From Olsenella sp. An285 (lineage in GTDB: Bacteria; Actinomycetota; Coriobacteriia; Coriobacteriales; Atopobiaceae), in the NCBI RefSeq assembly GCF_002159625.1, contig NZ_NFIZ01000009.1, positions 36,256 through 100,255 of the forward strand: a DNA stretch of 64,000 bases, in the 5' to 3' direction. Below the pieces are notes generated by a model. It saw only the letters and a program-made list of their open reading frames with translations. It had not been told where the DNA came from and did no database searches. Position 1 is the stretch's first letter. Each line of letters begins with the position of its first letter. Positions 1 through 8,512 of this stretch are shown in pieces. The position numbers and the translations under genes are program-made.

Positions 1-983
1 GCGTGGTCCTCGTCTCCTCGGGCGTCGCGGCGGCGGGTCGGGAGGTGCTCGGGATCCCCGAGCGGCCGCGTGACATCGAGACCCTGCAGGCCTGTGCCGC
101 GGCGGGTCAGGCGCGCCTCACGCAGGCCTACGCCGACGTGCTCCGCGACCGCGGCATCGTGTGCGGTCAGGTCCTGCTCACGCGACGCGACGTCACGGAC
201 AGGGACGGCTACCTCAACGCCCGGAGGACCCTCACGCGCCTGCTCGAGCTCGGCGTGGTGCCGGTCGTGAACGAGAACGACACCGTCTCCGTGGCCGAGT
301 TCGCATTTGGCGACAACGACATGCTCGGGGCGATCGTTGCGGCCATGCTCGGGGCGGACCTCTACGTCATCTGCTCGGACGTGAGCGGCCTCTACACCGC
401 CAATCCGCAGACGCGTCCCGACGCCCGGCTCGTGGAGAGCGTGAGCGCCGTTGACGAGCGCATCACCGCCATGGCGGGGGGCGCCGGCAGCAGCTTCGGC
501 ACCGGCGGCATGGCCTCCAAGCTCCGCGCCGCCCGCGCCATGCTCGCCGCCGGCGTGCCCATGGTCATCTGCCAGGGGAGACGGCCGGACGTGCTGGTGG
601 ATCTGGCCAGTGGGGAGCGCGTGGGCACGAGGTTCGAGGCGCCCGCGGGTTCCGCGCGCGAGGGCGGCCGAAAGCTGTGGATCGGCCTCGCCGAGGTGCC
701 GCGGGGGACGCTCGTCCTGGACGAGGGCGCCGCAACGGCGGTGGTCTCTCGCGGGGCGTCGATACTGCCGGTGGGCGTGAGCGCCACGCGCGGCAACTAC
801 GACGCCGGTGACGTCGTGACCGTCGAGGGTCCGTCCGGGCGCGTCATCGGGCGCGGCGTGGTACGCTATTCGTCAGAGGACATGACGCGCGTCCGCGGCC
901 TCAAGCTCGACGTCATCGCCCGTTTCCTGGGGGAGGGCGGCGCCCAGCCCGCTGTGCACCGAGACGACCTTCTCGTCCTCTAG
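1..983 (+). CDS. proB: Glutamate 5-kinase, 5'-truncated by window edge
   Basis: Phosphorylates glutamate to gamma-glutamyl phosphate, the first step of proline synthesis, in the cytoplasm. The reading frame is open from base 3, and the first visible residues (VLVSSGVAAAG) are the kinase glycine-rich loop, so about 40-50 N-terminal residues lie outside the window. The amino-acid-kinase core is seen in VVNENDTVS, FGDNDMLGA and the ICSDVSGLYTANP stretch. The last ~95 residues form a PUA domain (from GRKLWIGLAEV to the end), as in full-length bacterial ProB. It is followed 46 bases later by proA, the next enzyme of the pathway, so the two are probably co-transcribed. Confidence 0.96.
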   Translation, partial: VVLVSSGVAAAGREVLGIPERPRDIETLQACAAAGQARLTQAYADVLRDRGIVCGQVLLTRRDVTDRDGYLNARRTLTRLLELGVVPVVNENDTVSVAEFAFGDNDMLGAIVAAMLGADLYVICSDVSGLYTANPQTRPDARLVESVSAVDERITAMAGGAGSSFGTGGMASKLRAARAMLAAGVPMVICQGRRPDVLVDLASGERVGTRFEAPAGSAREGGRKLWIGLAEVPRGTLVLDEGAATAVVSRGASILPVGVSATRGNYDAGDVVTVEGPSGRVIGRGVVRYSSEDMTRVRGLKLDVIARFLGEGGAQPAVHRDDLLVL

Positions 984-1029
984 CATCCCCGCCGCCCAGC
1001 GGCGCCACGCCTCACGAAGGGAGACCCCC

Positions 1030-2298
1030 ATGTCCGAGGCTCGCACCAAGGCCGCGCTCGCCCGTGCCGTCGCGCCCGAGCTCGCCCGCGCCCCGCGCTC
1101 GCAGCGCGAGCGCGCCCTTCTCGCCGCCGCCGCGAGGATCCGCGCCGACGAGGGCGCCATCCTCGCCGCAAACTCCCGCGACCTCGAGCGCGCGCGTGCC
1201 GCGGGCATGAAGGAGTCCCTGGTGGACCGCCTCGCGCTCGACCACGATCGGCTCTTCGGCATCGCCTCGTCGCTCGAGGAGATCGCCGGCCAGCCGGACC
1301 CGCTCGGCCGCGTCCTCGACGGCTCGACGCTCGACAACGGGCTTCGCATCGAGCGCGTGACCGTGCCGCTGGGCGTGGTCGCCCTCATCTATGAGGCCCG
1401 TCCCAATGTCACGGCAGACGCCTTCGGCCTCTGCCTGCGCTCTGGCAACGCCTGCGTCCTCAAGGGCGGCTCCGCTGCGCAGGAGTCCTGCCTCGCCCTC
1501 GTGGCGTCGTGCCGGGCCGCCCTGGTGGAGGCCGGCCTGCCCGCAGACGCGCTCCAGTACGTCGAGGACGATGCCGGTCACACCCAGACCCAGGAGCTCA
1601 TCACCGCAAACGGGCTCGTGGACGTGCTCATCCCGCGCGGCGGTGCCTCCCTCATCCGCGCCTGCGTGGAGCGCGCCACCGTCCCCGTCATAGAGACGGG
1701 CACCGGCAACTGCCACGTCTACGTCCATGAGAGCGCGGACCTCGAGCGAGCCCGCGCCATCGTCATGAACGCCAAGACTCAGCGCACCGGCGTGTGCAAC
1801 GCCGCGGAGTCCCTCCTCGTGGACAGGGCCATCGCCGCCGATTTTCTCCCGGACATGCTGCGCGACCTCACGGGGGCCGGCGTCGTCGTCCACGCGGACG
1901 AGGAGACGCTCTCCGTCGCTGACGACCTTGGCCTGCCCGAGGGTTCGCTCGTGGCCGCCACCGAGGATGACTGGGGCACGGAGTACCTCGCCCTCGAGAT
2001 CAGCTGCCGCGTCGTCTCCGGAGTCGACGAGACCGTGGGGCACGTCAACCGCTACGGCACCGGCCACTCCGAGGCCATCGTCGCGGACTCCTACGAGGCG
2101 TGCGAGGCGTTTCTCGCGGGCGTGGACGCCGCGGCGGTCTACGCCAACGCGTCCACGAGGTTCACCGACGGCGGCGTCTTCGGGCTCGGGGCCGAGATCG
2201 GCATCTCGACGCAGAAGCTCCACGCGCGCGGTCCCATGGGGGCGAGTGCCCTCACCACGACCAAGTACCTCGTCCGCGGGAACGGGCAGACACGATGA
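1030..2298 (+). CDS. proA: Gamma-glutamyl phosphate reductase
   Basis: NADPH-dependent reduction of gamma-glutamyl phosphate to glutamate semialdehyde, second step of proline synthesis. At 422 residues it has the usual family length. The catalytic cysteine lies in RTGVCNAAESLLVD, near residue 256, and the C-terminal signature GRGPMGASALTTTKY-like stretch is intact (ARGPMGASALTTTKYL). An AAGGGAG-type ribosome site sits 5-12 bases before the ATG. It follows proB and its stop overlaps the nadD start (ATGA), so proB-proA-nadD-yqeK-rsfS read as one operon. Confidence 0.98.
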   Translation: MSEARTKAALARAVAPELARAPRSQRERALLAAAARIRADEGAILAANSRDLERARAAGMKESLVDRLALDHDRLFGIASSLEEIAGQPDPLGRVLDGSTLDNGLRIERVTVPLGVVALIYEARPNVTADAFGLCLRSGNACVLKGGSAAQESCLALVASCRAALVEAGLPADALQYVEDDAGHTQTQELITANGLVDVLIPRGGASLIRACVERATVPVIETGTGNCHVYVHESADLERARAIVMNAKTQRTGVCNAAESLLVDRAIAADFLPDMLRDLTGAGVVVHADEETLSVADDLGLPEGSLVAATEDDWGTEYLALEISCRVVSGVDETVGHVNRYGTGHSEAIVADSYEACEAFLAGVDAAAVYANASTRFTDGGVFGLGAEIGISTQKLHARGPMGASALTTTKYLVRGNGQTR

Positions 2299-3002
2299 GC
2301 GTGGACTGGGCGGCGCTGCGCGCTGCGGACCTTCCGGTCCTGGGGGCCGAGGAGGACAGGACGTATCGCCTGGGCATCATGGGCGGTACGTTCGACCCCA
2401 TCCACAACGGGCACCTGGTGGCGGCCGAGCAGGCCTTCGACGACCTCTCGCTCGACCTCGTGGTCTTCATGCCGGCGGGGCGCCCCGCGTTCAAGCTGGA
2501 CCAGTCGGTGACCTCCGGCGAGGAGCGCTTTGCCATGACGCTGCTCGCCACGGCAGACAACCCGCACTTCGTGGCCTCGCGCTTCGAGGTGGACCGCGAG
2601 GGCGTCACCTACACGGCGGACACGCTGAGGCTCCTGCGCGAGCTCTATCCCAACAACGTCGAGTTCTACTTCATCACCGGCGCGGACGCCATCACCGAGA
2701 TCGTCTCCTGGCGCGACGCCGCGGACATCGCGCGCCTGGCTCACCTCGTCGCCGCAACGCGGCCCGGGTACGACCTCGACCGCGCCTGGGACGCCATAGC
2801 CGCCTCGGGACTGGACTTCGACGTCACGTACCTCTCCGTCCCCGCACTCGCCATCTCCTCGAGCTACCTCCGCGAGCGCGTGGGGGCCGGCCAGAGCCTT
2901 CGCTACCTCACGCCGGACCCGGTCACGGGCTACCTGCACAAGCACGGCCTCTACGGCGCCTCGAGGAGCCGCTACGGGCAGACGGGGGAGGTGGTCGCCT
3001 AA
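2295..3002 (+). CDS. nadD: Nicotinate-nucleotide adenylyltransferase
   Basis: Transfers AMP to nicotinate mononucleotide in NAD synthesis. The nucleotidyltransferase fold is marked by GGTFDPIHNGH at residues 33-43 and the late ISSSYLRER motif. I place the start at the ATG that overlaps the proA stop, giving 235 residues with a ~25-residue leader before the Rossmann core. An earlier in-frame ATG exists but would read deep into proA. The proA-nadD-yqeK-rsfS order is a common arrangement in Gram-positive genomes. Confidence 0.96.
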   Translation: MSVDWAALRAADLPVLGAEEDRTYRLGIMGGTFDPIHNGHLVAAEQAFDDLSLDLVVFMPAGRPAFKLDQSVTSGEERFAMTLLATADNPHFVASRFEVDREGVTYTADTLRLLRELYPNNVEFYFITGADAITEIVSWRDAADIARLAHLVAATRPGYDLDRAWDAIAASGLDFDVTYLSVPALAISSSYLRERVGAGQSLRYLTPDPVTGYLHKHGLYGASRSRYGQTGEVVA

Positions 3003-3661
3003 TGGGCGGCAAGAAGAAGCACAAGGGGGCGAGCTACACGAAAGACCAGCAGAAGTACCTCAAGAGGCTCGAGAAGGACCTGGGGCAGCAGCTCGCGTCG
3101 AAGCCCAAGCGCCTTGCGCACTCACTCTCGGTGGCGAGGACGGCGGAGGAGCTCGCGTTCGCCTACGGCGTCGACCCCTTCCTCGCCCGCGCCGCGGGAA
3201 CCCTGCACGACTGGTGCAAGGCGCTCTCCGGCGACGAGCAGGTCGCGCTCGCGCGCGAGCTGGGAGTCGACTTCGGGGTTGACCTCGAGACTGTACGGCC
3301 GCTCCTTCACGGGGTCATTGCGGCGCGCATCCTCCCGGAGCGCTATCCCGAGCTGCCCCCCGAGGTCTGGCACGCGATTGCCGTGCACACCACCGCCGCC
3401 GTCGAGATGAGCCCCCTCGACGAGGTCATCTTCGTCGCGGACGGCATCGAGCCCCTGCGCCACGACACGCCCGGCATCGAGAGGACCCGCTCCCTCGTGG
3501 GGAAGGTGAGCCTCGACGACCTCTTCTGGGAGTCCTTCGTCGGAGGCATCGTCTACGTGCTCGAGGGGGCTCGGCACCTCTATCCCGGCACCGTCGACGT
3601 GTACAATGGGCTTGTCGCCCACAGGGCGGAAAGGGAACGAAAGAACAAGGAGACTGCATGA
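3002..3661 (+). CDS. yqeK: HD-domain nucleotide phosphohydrolase YqeK
   Basis: Family members hydrolyse diadenosine tetraphosphate symmetrically; they are HD-fold metalloenzymes almost always next to nadD. The metal ligands are visible as HSLSVA (His near residue 40), LHDWCK (near 69) and HAIAVHTT. The ATG overlaps the nadD stop by one base (TAATG), giving 219 residues. The first ~35 residues are Lys-rich (GGKKKHKG start), an extension beyond the usual YqeK core. Its stop overlaps the start of rsfS, which points to coupling. Confidence 0.92.
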   Translation: MGGKKKHKGASYTKDQQKYLKRLEKDLGQQLASKPKRLAHSLSVARTAEELAFAYGVDPFLARAAGTLHDWCKALSGDEQVALARELGVDFGVDLETVRPLLHGVIAARILPERYPELPPEVWHAIAVHTTAAVEMSPLDEVIFVADGIEPLRHDTPGIERTRSLVGKVSLDDLFWESFVGGIVYVLEGARHLYPGTVDVYNGLVAHRAERERKNKETA

Positions 3662-4014
3662 CAGCAACGCCTCTCGAGATCGCAAAGGTGGCCGCCCTCG
3701 CGGCGGACTCGAAGAAGGCTGGCCAGATCGTCCTTCTCGACCTGTCCTCCAAGACCGACGTCTGCGACTACTTCCTCATCTGCTCCGGTGAGAACACGCG
3801 CCAGGTGGATGCCATCGTCGACGAGGTGCGCGAGAAGGTCTCGAAGAACTGCGGCATCTCTCCCATCTCCTGCGAGGGGCGCGAGAGCCTCTCCTGGGTC
3901 CTCGTGGACTACGGCTCTGTCGTGGTCCACGTGTTCCGCCCCGAGTCTCGCGACTTCTATCGCCTCGAGACCCTCTGGGGCGACGCCCCCCGCGTCGACC
4001 TCGACCTTGCCTAA
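3658..4014 (+). CDS. rsfS: Ribosomal silencing factor RsfS
   Basis: Small protein that binds ribosomal protein uL14 and blocks subunit joining during starvation. The 118 residues cover the whole family, including the DLSSKTDVCDYFLICSG core and the YGSVVVHVFRPESRDFYRLETLWGDA end. The ATG overlaps the yqeK stop (ATGA). It is the last gene of the proline/NAD operon; its stop lies against the left palindrome of the RAYT locus. Confidence 0.97.
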   Translation: MTATPLEIAKVAALAADSKKAGQIVLLDLSSKTDVCDYFLICSGENTRQVDAIVDEVREKVSKNCGISPISCEGRESLSWVLVDYGSVVVHVFRPESRDFYRLETLWGDAPRVDLDLA

Positions 4015-4107
4015 AACGGGACGTGCCTGAAACGTGCAAGATTTTGCATATTTAGGGACGTGCCTGAAACGTGCAAACTTCTGCACGTTTCAGGCACGTC
4101 CCGTTTT
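4013..4107. repeat. REP-like palindrome cluster left of the RAYT gene
   Basis: Three related units. Unit 1 (4013-4038) begins AAAACGGGACGTGCC; unit 2 (4055-4075) repeats the GGGACGTGCCTGAAACG core; unit 3 (4082-4107) is the reverse complement and ends GTCCCGTTTT. Units 2 and 3 form a perfect 21-bp hairpin with a 6-base loop (4076-4081), while units 1 and 3 are exact 26-base inverted copies. Paired palindromes of this kind are the substrates of RAYT proteins. The unit begins at the rsfS stop, so it may also end that transcript. Confidence 0.9.
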
Positions 4108-4184
4108 GTGCAAATTCTTGCATAAAACAAGTTGATGATTAACATTTATCCTTTAATTCGATAGCATCCTCTTAATAGTCGTTT

Positions 4185-4949
4185 ATGGGGGTGCACATGA
4201 GAGGGCCAAGAGAAAAATCGGAGCACGGCTTCTACCATGTCGTTATGAGGGGGAGCGGGAGGCAGATTCTCTTCGAAGACGACGCCGCGCGGTGCCGCTT
4301 TCTCGAGCTCTTGTCGCACGGTCTCGAGAAGTGCAAGGTCAAGCTGCTCGCATGGTGTCTTATGAGCAATCACGTTCACCTTCTCGTCTGTGACGAGGAG
4401 GAGGGCCTCAGCAACCTTCTCCATGATCTTCAGACATCGTTTGCCATCTACTTCAACCACACCACCGGACATGTGGGGCATGTCTTTCAGGGCAGATTCT
4501 CGAGCGTTGCGATTTGCTCTGACGAGCAGCTGCTGCAGGCAGTTCGTTACATTCATGACAACCCGGTAAGGTCGGGTCTGTCCCCGCGGGACGAGTATCC
4601 GTGGAGCAGCTACCACGAGTATGCCCCTGGCCCTGCCAGCCTTATCTCCCCAGAGCTCATTCTTGACATGGTTGGCGGTAGGGAGCGTTTTAGTAAGTAC
4701 AGCGAAGAGGGCGGTTCTGACGGCTATGTCTTTCGATGCGGGGTGCGCTACGACGACGAGGATGCGATGTTGGTTGCCCGTCGTGCGCTTGGCTCTGTTG
4801 CTCCCACCGCTCTGAAGGCGCTGGTTCCGTCCATGCGCGACCCTCTATTGCAGCAGCTCAGGGATGCGGGGCTCACCGTTCGTCAGATCGAGCGCGTCAC
4901 CGGAATCGGTCGCAGTACCATCTCTCACGCAACTCGGCGACGCGCATGA
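4185..4949 (+). CDS. REP-associated tyrosine transposase (RAYT, Y1/HUH family)
   Basis: Single-strand DNA nuclease related to the IS200/IS605 transposases. The HUH motif is SNHVHLLV (His63, His65) and the catalytic tyrosine is Tyr122 in RYIHDNPV, both intact. The C-terminal ~25 residues (LTVRQIERVTGIGRSTIS) form a helix-turn-helix, seen in some RAYT groups and likely to help DNA recognition. Starts at ATG 4185 or, equally well, ATG 4197. Composition is clearly less GC-rich than the neighbours, which fits acquisition by transfer. It is bracketed by palindromes at 4013-4107 and 4955-5048. RAYTs usually act as single-copy domesticated enzymes on dispersed REP sequences. Confidence 0.94.
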   Translation: MGVHMRGPREKSEHGFYHVVMRGSGRQILFEDDAARCRFLELLSHGLEKCKVKLLAWCLMSNHVHLLVCDEEEGLSNLLHDLQTSFAIYFNHTTGHVGHVFQGRFSSVAICSDEQLLQAVRYIHDNPVRSGLSPRDEYPWSSYHEYAPGPASLISPELILDMVGGRERFSKYSEEGGSDGYVFRCGVRYDDEDAMLVARRALGSVAPTALKALVPSMRDPLLQQLRDAGLTVRQIERVTGIGRSTISHATRRRA

Positions 4950-4954
4950 TGCTC

Positions 4955-5048
4955 AAAACGGGACTGCCTGAAACGTGCAGATATCTGCACGTTTCAGGCA
5001 CGTCCCCAAATATGCAAATCCTTGCACGTCTCAGGCACGTCCCGTTTT
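4955..5048. repeat. REP-like palindrome cluster right of the RAYT gene
   Basis: The same family as the left cluster. Unit 1 (4955-4979) reads AAAACGGGACTGCCTG and has lost one G relative to the left copy. Unit 2 (4986-5006) is the inverted core and forms a hairpin with unit 1 around GATATC. Unit 3 (5023-5048) is a second inverted copy with one substitution (CGTCTCAGG for CGTTTCAGG), ending GTCCCGTTTT. The cluster ends 8 bases before the dinB stop codon, between convergent genes, so it may act as a bidirectional terminator. Confidence 0.88.
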
Positions 5049-5056
5049 GGGCAAGG

Positions 5057-6316
5057 CTACTCGTCGTCCTTGTGCATCGGTGCGGTGCCGGTGGTGTGGC
5101 CGCGGAACCTGAGCTCGCGGCCGTAGCCCACGACGCCGTCGCCAAACCGCTCCCTGAGGCGGTCCGTCACCCGACCGAGCTCGGACCTGTCGCGTGCGCT
5201 CTGCCCCTCATCCTCGGGGAAGAGGCTCATCTGGCTCGGGGCGGCGGCACCAAAGCCGGAGACGCCCACGCCGACGAGGCGCACGCGATGCCCGGGCGCC
5301 CACAGCTCGTCGAGGAGCCCCACCGCAACCTCGCCGAAGACCCGCTCGTCGCTCGTGGGGGCGGGGAGCTGCCGCTGCGCCGTCCTGGCATGGCTCACGT
5401 CGAACTTGAGCTTGAGGGTTACCGTGGAACCTTCAAGCCCCTTCTTGCGCAGGCGTCGCCCCGTCATGGCGGCTATGTGCCTCACGGCCGCCACGAGGTC
5501 GTCGCGATCGGCGAGGTCCCGGTCGAACGTCCGCTCGTTGCTCACGGACTTGACCTCTTCGGGCGCGGCGGCCTCCACCACCCGGCTGCGCTCCTCTCCG
5601 GCCGCGCGCACCCTCATGCGTGGCCCGAGCACGCCGAACTCCCGCTCGAGCGCTCGCTCGTCCGCGCGGGAGAGCTCGCCGAGCGTGCGGATCCCCAGGT
5701 CCTTGAGGCGCCGCTCCGTCGCAGGTCCCACGCCGCTCATCGCGCCAACGGGTAGCGGTGCCAGAAAGGCCCGCTCCGTGCCGGGGAAGACCACGGTGAG
5801 CCCGCGCGGCTTCTCGCGCTCCGAGGCGATCTTCGCGACGGTCTTGTTCACGCCCAGGCCTATCGAGCAGGTGACGCCGAGCTCCGCCACGCGCGCCTGT
5901 ATGCGCCGGCAGATGGCGATGGGGCTCTCTCGCGAGTAGCGCCCCGGGGTCACGTCGAAGAAGGCCTCGTCGATGGAGACCTGCTCGACGAGCGGCGTCT
6001 CCGCGCAGAGCACGTCCATGACCGAGCGGCTCACCTCCCGGTAGCGGGCGAAGTTGCCGCGGGTCCAGATGGCGTCGGGGCAGAGGCGGCGCGCCGTGGC
6101 GGACGGCATGGCGGAGTGGACCCCGTAGCGTCTCGCCTCGTAGGAGGCGGTGGAGACGACGCCCCTGTGCTCGGCGCTTCCGCCAACGATGACGGGGAGC
6201 CCGCGCCACTCCGGGTGGTCGAGCTGCTCCACCGAGGCGAAGAACGCGTCGAGATCGAGCAGGCCCACCGCCGGGCCCGCCCAGTCGAGGGCATCGCTGT
6301 TGCGCACGTCATCCAT
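5057..6316 (-). CDS. dinB: DNA polymerase IV (Y-family)
   Basis: Error-prone translesion polymerase. Palm residues are LLDLDAFFASVEQ (Asp near 21-23) and SIDEAFFDV (Asp116, Glu117), both intact, and the little-finger domain runs to about residue 350. At 419 residues it is longer than the E. coli protein by ~65 residues, with a C-terminal tail. That tail has a possible clamp-binding QMSLF motif in APSQMSLFPEDE. It lies 7 bases downstream of the histidine kinase gene on the same strand, so it is probably the last gene of the two-component operon. Confidence 0.96.
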   Translation of the reverse strand: MDDVRNSDALDWAGPAVGLLDLDAFFASVEQLDHPEWRGLPVIVGGSAEHRGVVSTASYEARRYGVHSAMPSATARRLCPDAIWTRGNFARYREVSRSVMDVLCAETPLVEQVSIDEAFFDVTPGRYSRESPIAICRRIQARVAELGVTCSIGLGVNKTVAKIASEREKPRGLTVVFPGTERAFLAPLPVGAMSGVGPATERRLKDLGIRTLGELSRADERALEREFGVLGPRMRVRAAGEERSRVVEAAAPEEVKSVSNERTFDRDLADRDDLVAAVRHIAAMTGRRLRKKGLEGSTVTLKLKFDVSHARTAQRQLPAPTSDERVFGEVAVGLLDELWAPGHRVRLVGVGVSGFGAAAPSQMSLFPEDEGQSARDRSELGRVTDRLRERFGDGVVGYGRELRFRGHTTGTAPMHKDDE

Positions 6317-6323
6317 GCGTCGA

Positions 6324-7595
6324 TTATACGTTGGTACCCCTCGGGTCGTCGGGGTGGGGCGAGGGGCTTCCGGCGAGGGGCAGGGTCACGGTGAAGGTGG
6401 TCCCCGCCTCGGCGGAGGAGGTGACCCCGATCGTGCCGCCGTGGGCCTCCGCGATGCTTCGCGCAATGGCGAGCCCGAGGCCGAAGCCGCCCGTCTCCTT
6501 GCGCTCGCGCGCCTCGTCCGTGCGGTAGAAGCGGTCGAAGAGGTGCTCGATGTCCTCCGGAGGTATGACGTCGCCGTGGTTGTTCACGGAGAGCCGCGCT
6601 CGCCTTCCTTCACGAGCCAGTGCCGCGGTCACCTCGCTGCCCTGCCGCGCGTACTTCGTCGCGTTGTCCAGGAGCGTCCTCACGAGGCGCGCGAGCTGCT
6701 CGCCGTCCCCGAGCGTCACGAGTCCCGGCTCGACGGCGCACTCGATGGAGCACCCCCGCTCGAAGGCCACCGGGTCGAACTCAAGCGCGCAGCGCTCCAC
6801 GAGCCCCGAGAGCGAGACCTCGTCCCTCGCGACGGCGCGCTCCGAGCCCTGCTCGTCCGCGCGCGCCAGGGTGAGAAGGTCGTCCACGAGGACCTTCATG
6901 TGACCCGCCTCGTCCGAGGTGCTGCTCACCCAGCGCTGCGCGTCAGGCGGGAGCCCCTCCATCCTCTCGAGGATCTGCGTGTTTGCAAGAATGACCGCAA
7001 GCGGCGTCTTGAGCTCGTGGGAGGCGTCCGAGACGAAGCGCCTCTGCTGGTCCCACGCCCGCCTCACGGGGCGGAGAACCCAGCCCGAGAGCCCATAGGA
7101 GACGACGAAGATCGCACCCATCGAGACCACGAAGATGGCGAGGCTGCTCAGCGCCTGTGCGCGCAGGGCGGCCCCCCTGAGGTAGGTGTCGACAAAGGCG
7201 ATGCGCCAGCCCCAGGAGGCCTCGGTCCTCATCCAGGCTATCTCATAGCCCTCGCAGCGACCGGACTCCTCCTTGCTGGCGAGGGCCTGGCGCACCACCT
7301 CGCGCAGCGTCTCGTCGGGCACGTTGGCGACGAAGCTCGTCCGGTCGAAGATGATGCCGTCCTGCGTCACGTCCACGACCACCGCGAGCATGAGCTCGGC
7401 GCTCTGCGTGTCGGATGAGTCGCCCACGGTGGCCGTGGCTATGCCGTCGGAGATGGCTCGCTGGAGTATCTGCACCACGATACCTCGCTGCGTGAGGGCG
7501 CTCGAGAAGAGCGAGGAGCCGAGCACGCCCGCGAGGACGAGGCCAACGAGGAGCATGGTGATGGCGGTGAACTTCCGCCTCAGCCTCTTGAGCAT
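6324..7595 (-). CDS. Two-component sensor histidine kinase
   Basis: Membrane sensor kinase of 423 residues. Transmembrane segments lie at about 11-33 and 149-169, enclosing a ~115-residue extracytoplasmic sensor region with no recognised domain. The dimerisation/H-box is FVSDASHELKTPL with phospho-acceptor His193, and the ATPase has LLDNATKYA (N box) and GGFGLGLAIARS (G box). There is no clear HAMP; the second helix leads almost directly into the H box. It is 7 bases after the regulator and 7 bases before dinB. The signal is unknown. Confidence 0.95.
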   Translation of the reverse strand: MLKRLRRKFTAITMLLVGLVLAGVLGSSLFSSALTQRGIVVQILQRAISDGIATATVGDSSDTQSAELMLAVVVDVTQDGIIFDRTSFVANVPDETLREVVRQALASKEESGRCEGYEIAWMRTEASWGWRIAFVDTYLRGAALRAQALSSLAIFVVSMGAIFVVSYGLSGWVLRPVRRAWDQQRRFVSDASHELKTPLAVILANTQILERMEGLPPDAQRWVSSTSDEAGHMKVLVDDLLTLARADEQGSERAVARDEVSLSGLVERCALEFDPVAFERGCSIECAVEPGLVTLGDGEQLARLVRTLLDNATKYARQGSEVTAALAREGRRARLSVNNHGDVIPPEDIEHLFDRFYRTDEARERKETGGFGLGLAIARSIAEAHGGTIGVTSSAEAGTTFTVTLPLAGSPSPHPDDPRGTNV

Positions 7596-7602
7596 GGCGG
7601 GG

Positions 7603-8277
7603 CTACGAGAAGACCTCGAGGCGGTAGCCGAGCATCCTCAGGGTGGTTATCTGCACCTTGGAACCCACGTGGGCAAGCTTCTTGCGCAGGAAGGAGACGT
7701 AGGCCTCGACGGAGTTCTCCGAGGCCTCGGCGTCGGCGCCCCACACGCGCAGGAGCAGGTCCTGCTTGGAGACCACGCGGCTCGTGGAGCTCATGAGAAT
7801 GGACATGACCTCGAACTCCTTGCCCGAGAGGTGAACCGTGGAGTCGCCGCACGTGAGGTCGTGGGTGTCCAGGGTGAGCGTCACGTCGCCAAACGTCACC
7901 TCGTCGAGCACGACGTCGCCGCGGCGGCGGGTGAGGGCGCGCAGCCGCGCCAGGAGCTCGTCGGCCTCGAAGGGCTTGGTCATGTAGTCGTCCGCGCCGG
8001 CGTCAAGCCCCTCGACCTTGTCGGCGGTCGTGGTGCGCGCGGTGAGGAGAAGAACGGGCGTGGAGACGCCCTCGCGCCTCATCTCGTGGACGATCTCGTA
8101 GCCGCTCAAGCCGGGGAGCATGACGTCGAGGACCACGGCGTCGTAGAGGCCGGACAGAGCCGAGCGAAGGCCGGAGCGGCCGTCGTAGGCGGCCTCGGCG
8201 TTGTAGGAAGCACTCTCGAGTATCTGCACGATGGCGTCCGCGAGGTTGCGCTCGTCCTCGACAACCAGCACGTTCAT
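7603..8277 (-). CDS. OmpR/PhoB-family response regulator
   Basis: DNA-binding partner of the adjacent kinase. The receiver domain has acidic residues at 8-9 (VVEDE), phospho-acceptor Asp51 (VVLDVMLPG) and Lys101 (MTKPF). The C-terminal winged helix carries LSGKEFEVMSILM and ends RMLGYRLEVFS. I choose the ATG at 8277 because GGAG sits 7-10 bases upstream; an ATG 15 bases further upstream has no better site. A TTCAG direct repeat ~65 bases upstream could be its own binding site. Confidence 0.95.
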   Translation of the reverse strand: MNVLVVEDERNLADAIVQILESASYNAEAAYDGRSGLRSALSGLYDAVVLDVMLPGLSGYEIVHEMRREGVSTPVLLLTARTTTADKVEGLDAGADDYMTKPFEADELLARLRALTRRRGDVVLDEVTFGDVTLTLDTHDLTCGDSTVHLSGKEFEVMSILMSSTSRVVSKQDLLLRVWGADAEASENSVEAYVSFLRKKLAHVGSKVQITTLRMLGYRLEVFS

Positions 8278-8343
8278 GGTTTCTCCTCTCATGGCCGCGA
8301 TCTTCGGCCAAACGGCGTTCGGCTGCTATCCTACCCAGCGGCG

Positions 8344-8359
8344 CTGAATTTCATCTGAA
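8344..8359 (-). promoter_or_regulatory. Possible response-regulator operator (TTCAG direct repeat)
   Basis: Read on the minus strand, TTCAG occurs twice with an 11-base period (TTCAGATGAAATTCAG), 67 bases before the regulator start. Eleven-base direct repeats on one DNA face are the usual binding mode of OmpR-family regulators. A TAGGAT -10-like box lies just downstream. Autoregulation is inferred only. Confidence 0.35.
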
Positions 8360-8409
8360 CCACCTCTCGCGTGACGTTTCAGTATGCTGCCGTTCACAAA
8401 AACTGCACC

Positions 8410-8437
8410 TTGCGGCCAAAATGAAGAGCGGTATGAT
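8410..8437 (+). promoter_or_regulatory. Predicted sigma-70-type promoter for the rpsP operon
   Basis: TTGCGG (8410-8415), a 16-base spacer, and TATGAT (8432-8437), leaving a leader of ~70 bases before the rpsP start. It stands in the divergent gap between the response regulator and rpsP. Confidence 0.6.
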
Positions 8438-8512
8438 GGTTAATCGCTTTGTGGCTTTGCGGTGCGGCCAATCCTTACGACCACGCGCACCGCACGACTG
8501 GAGGAGTTTTCA

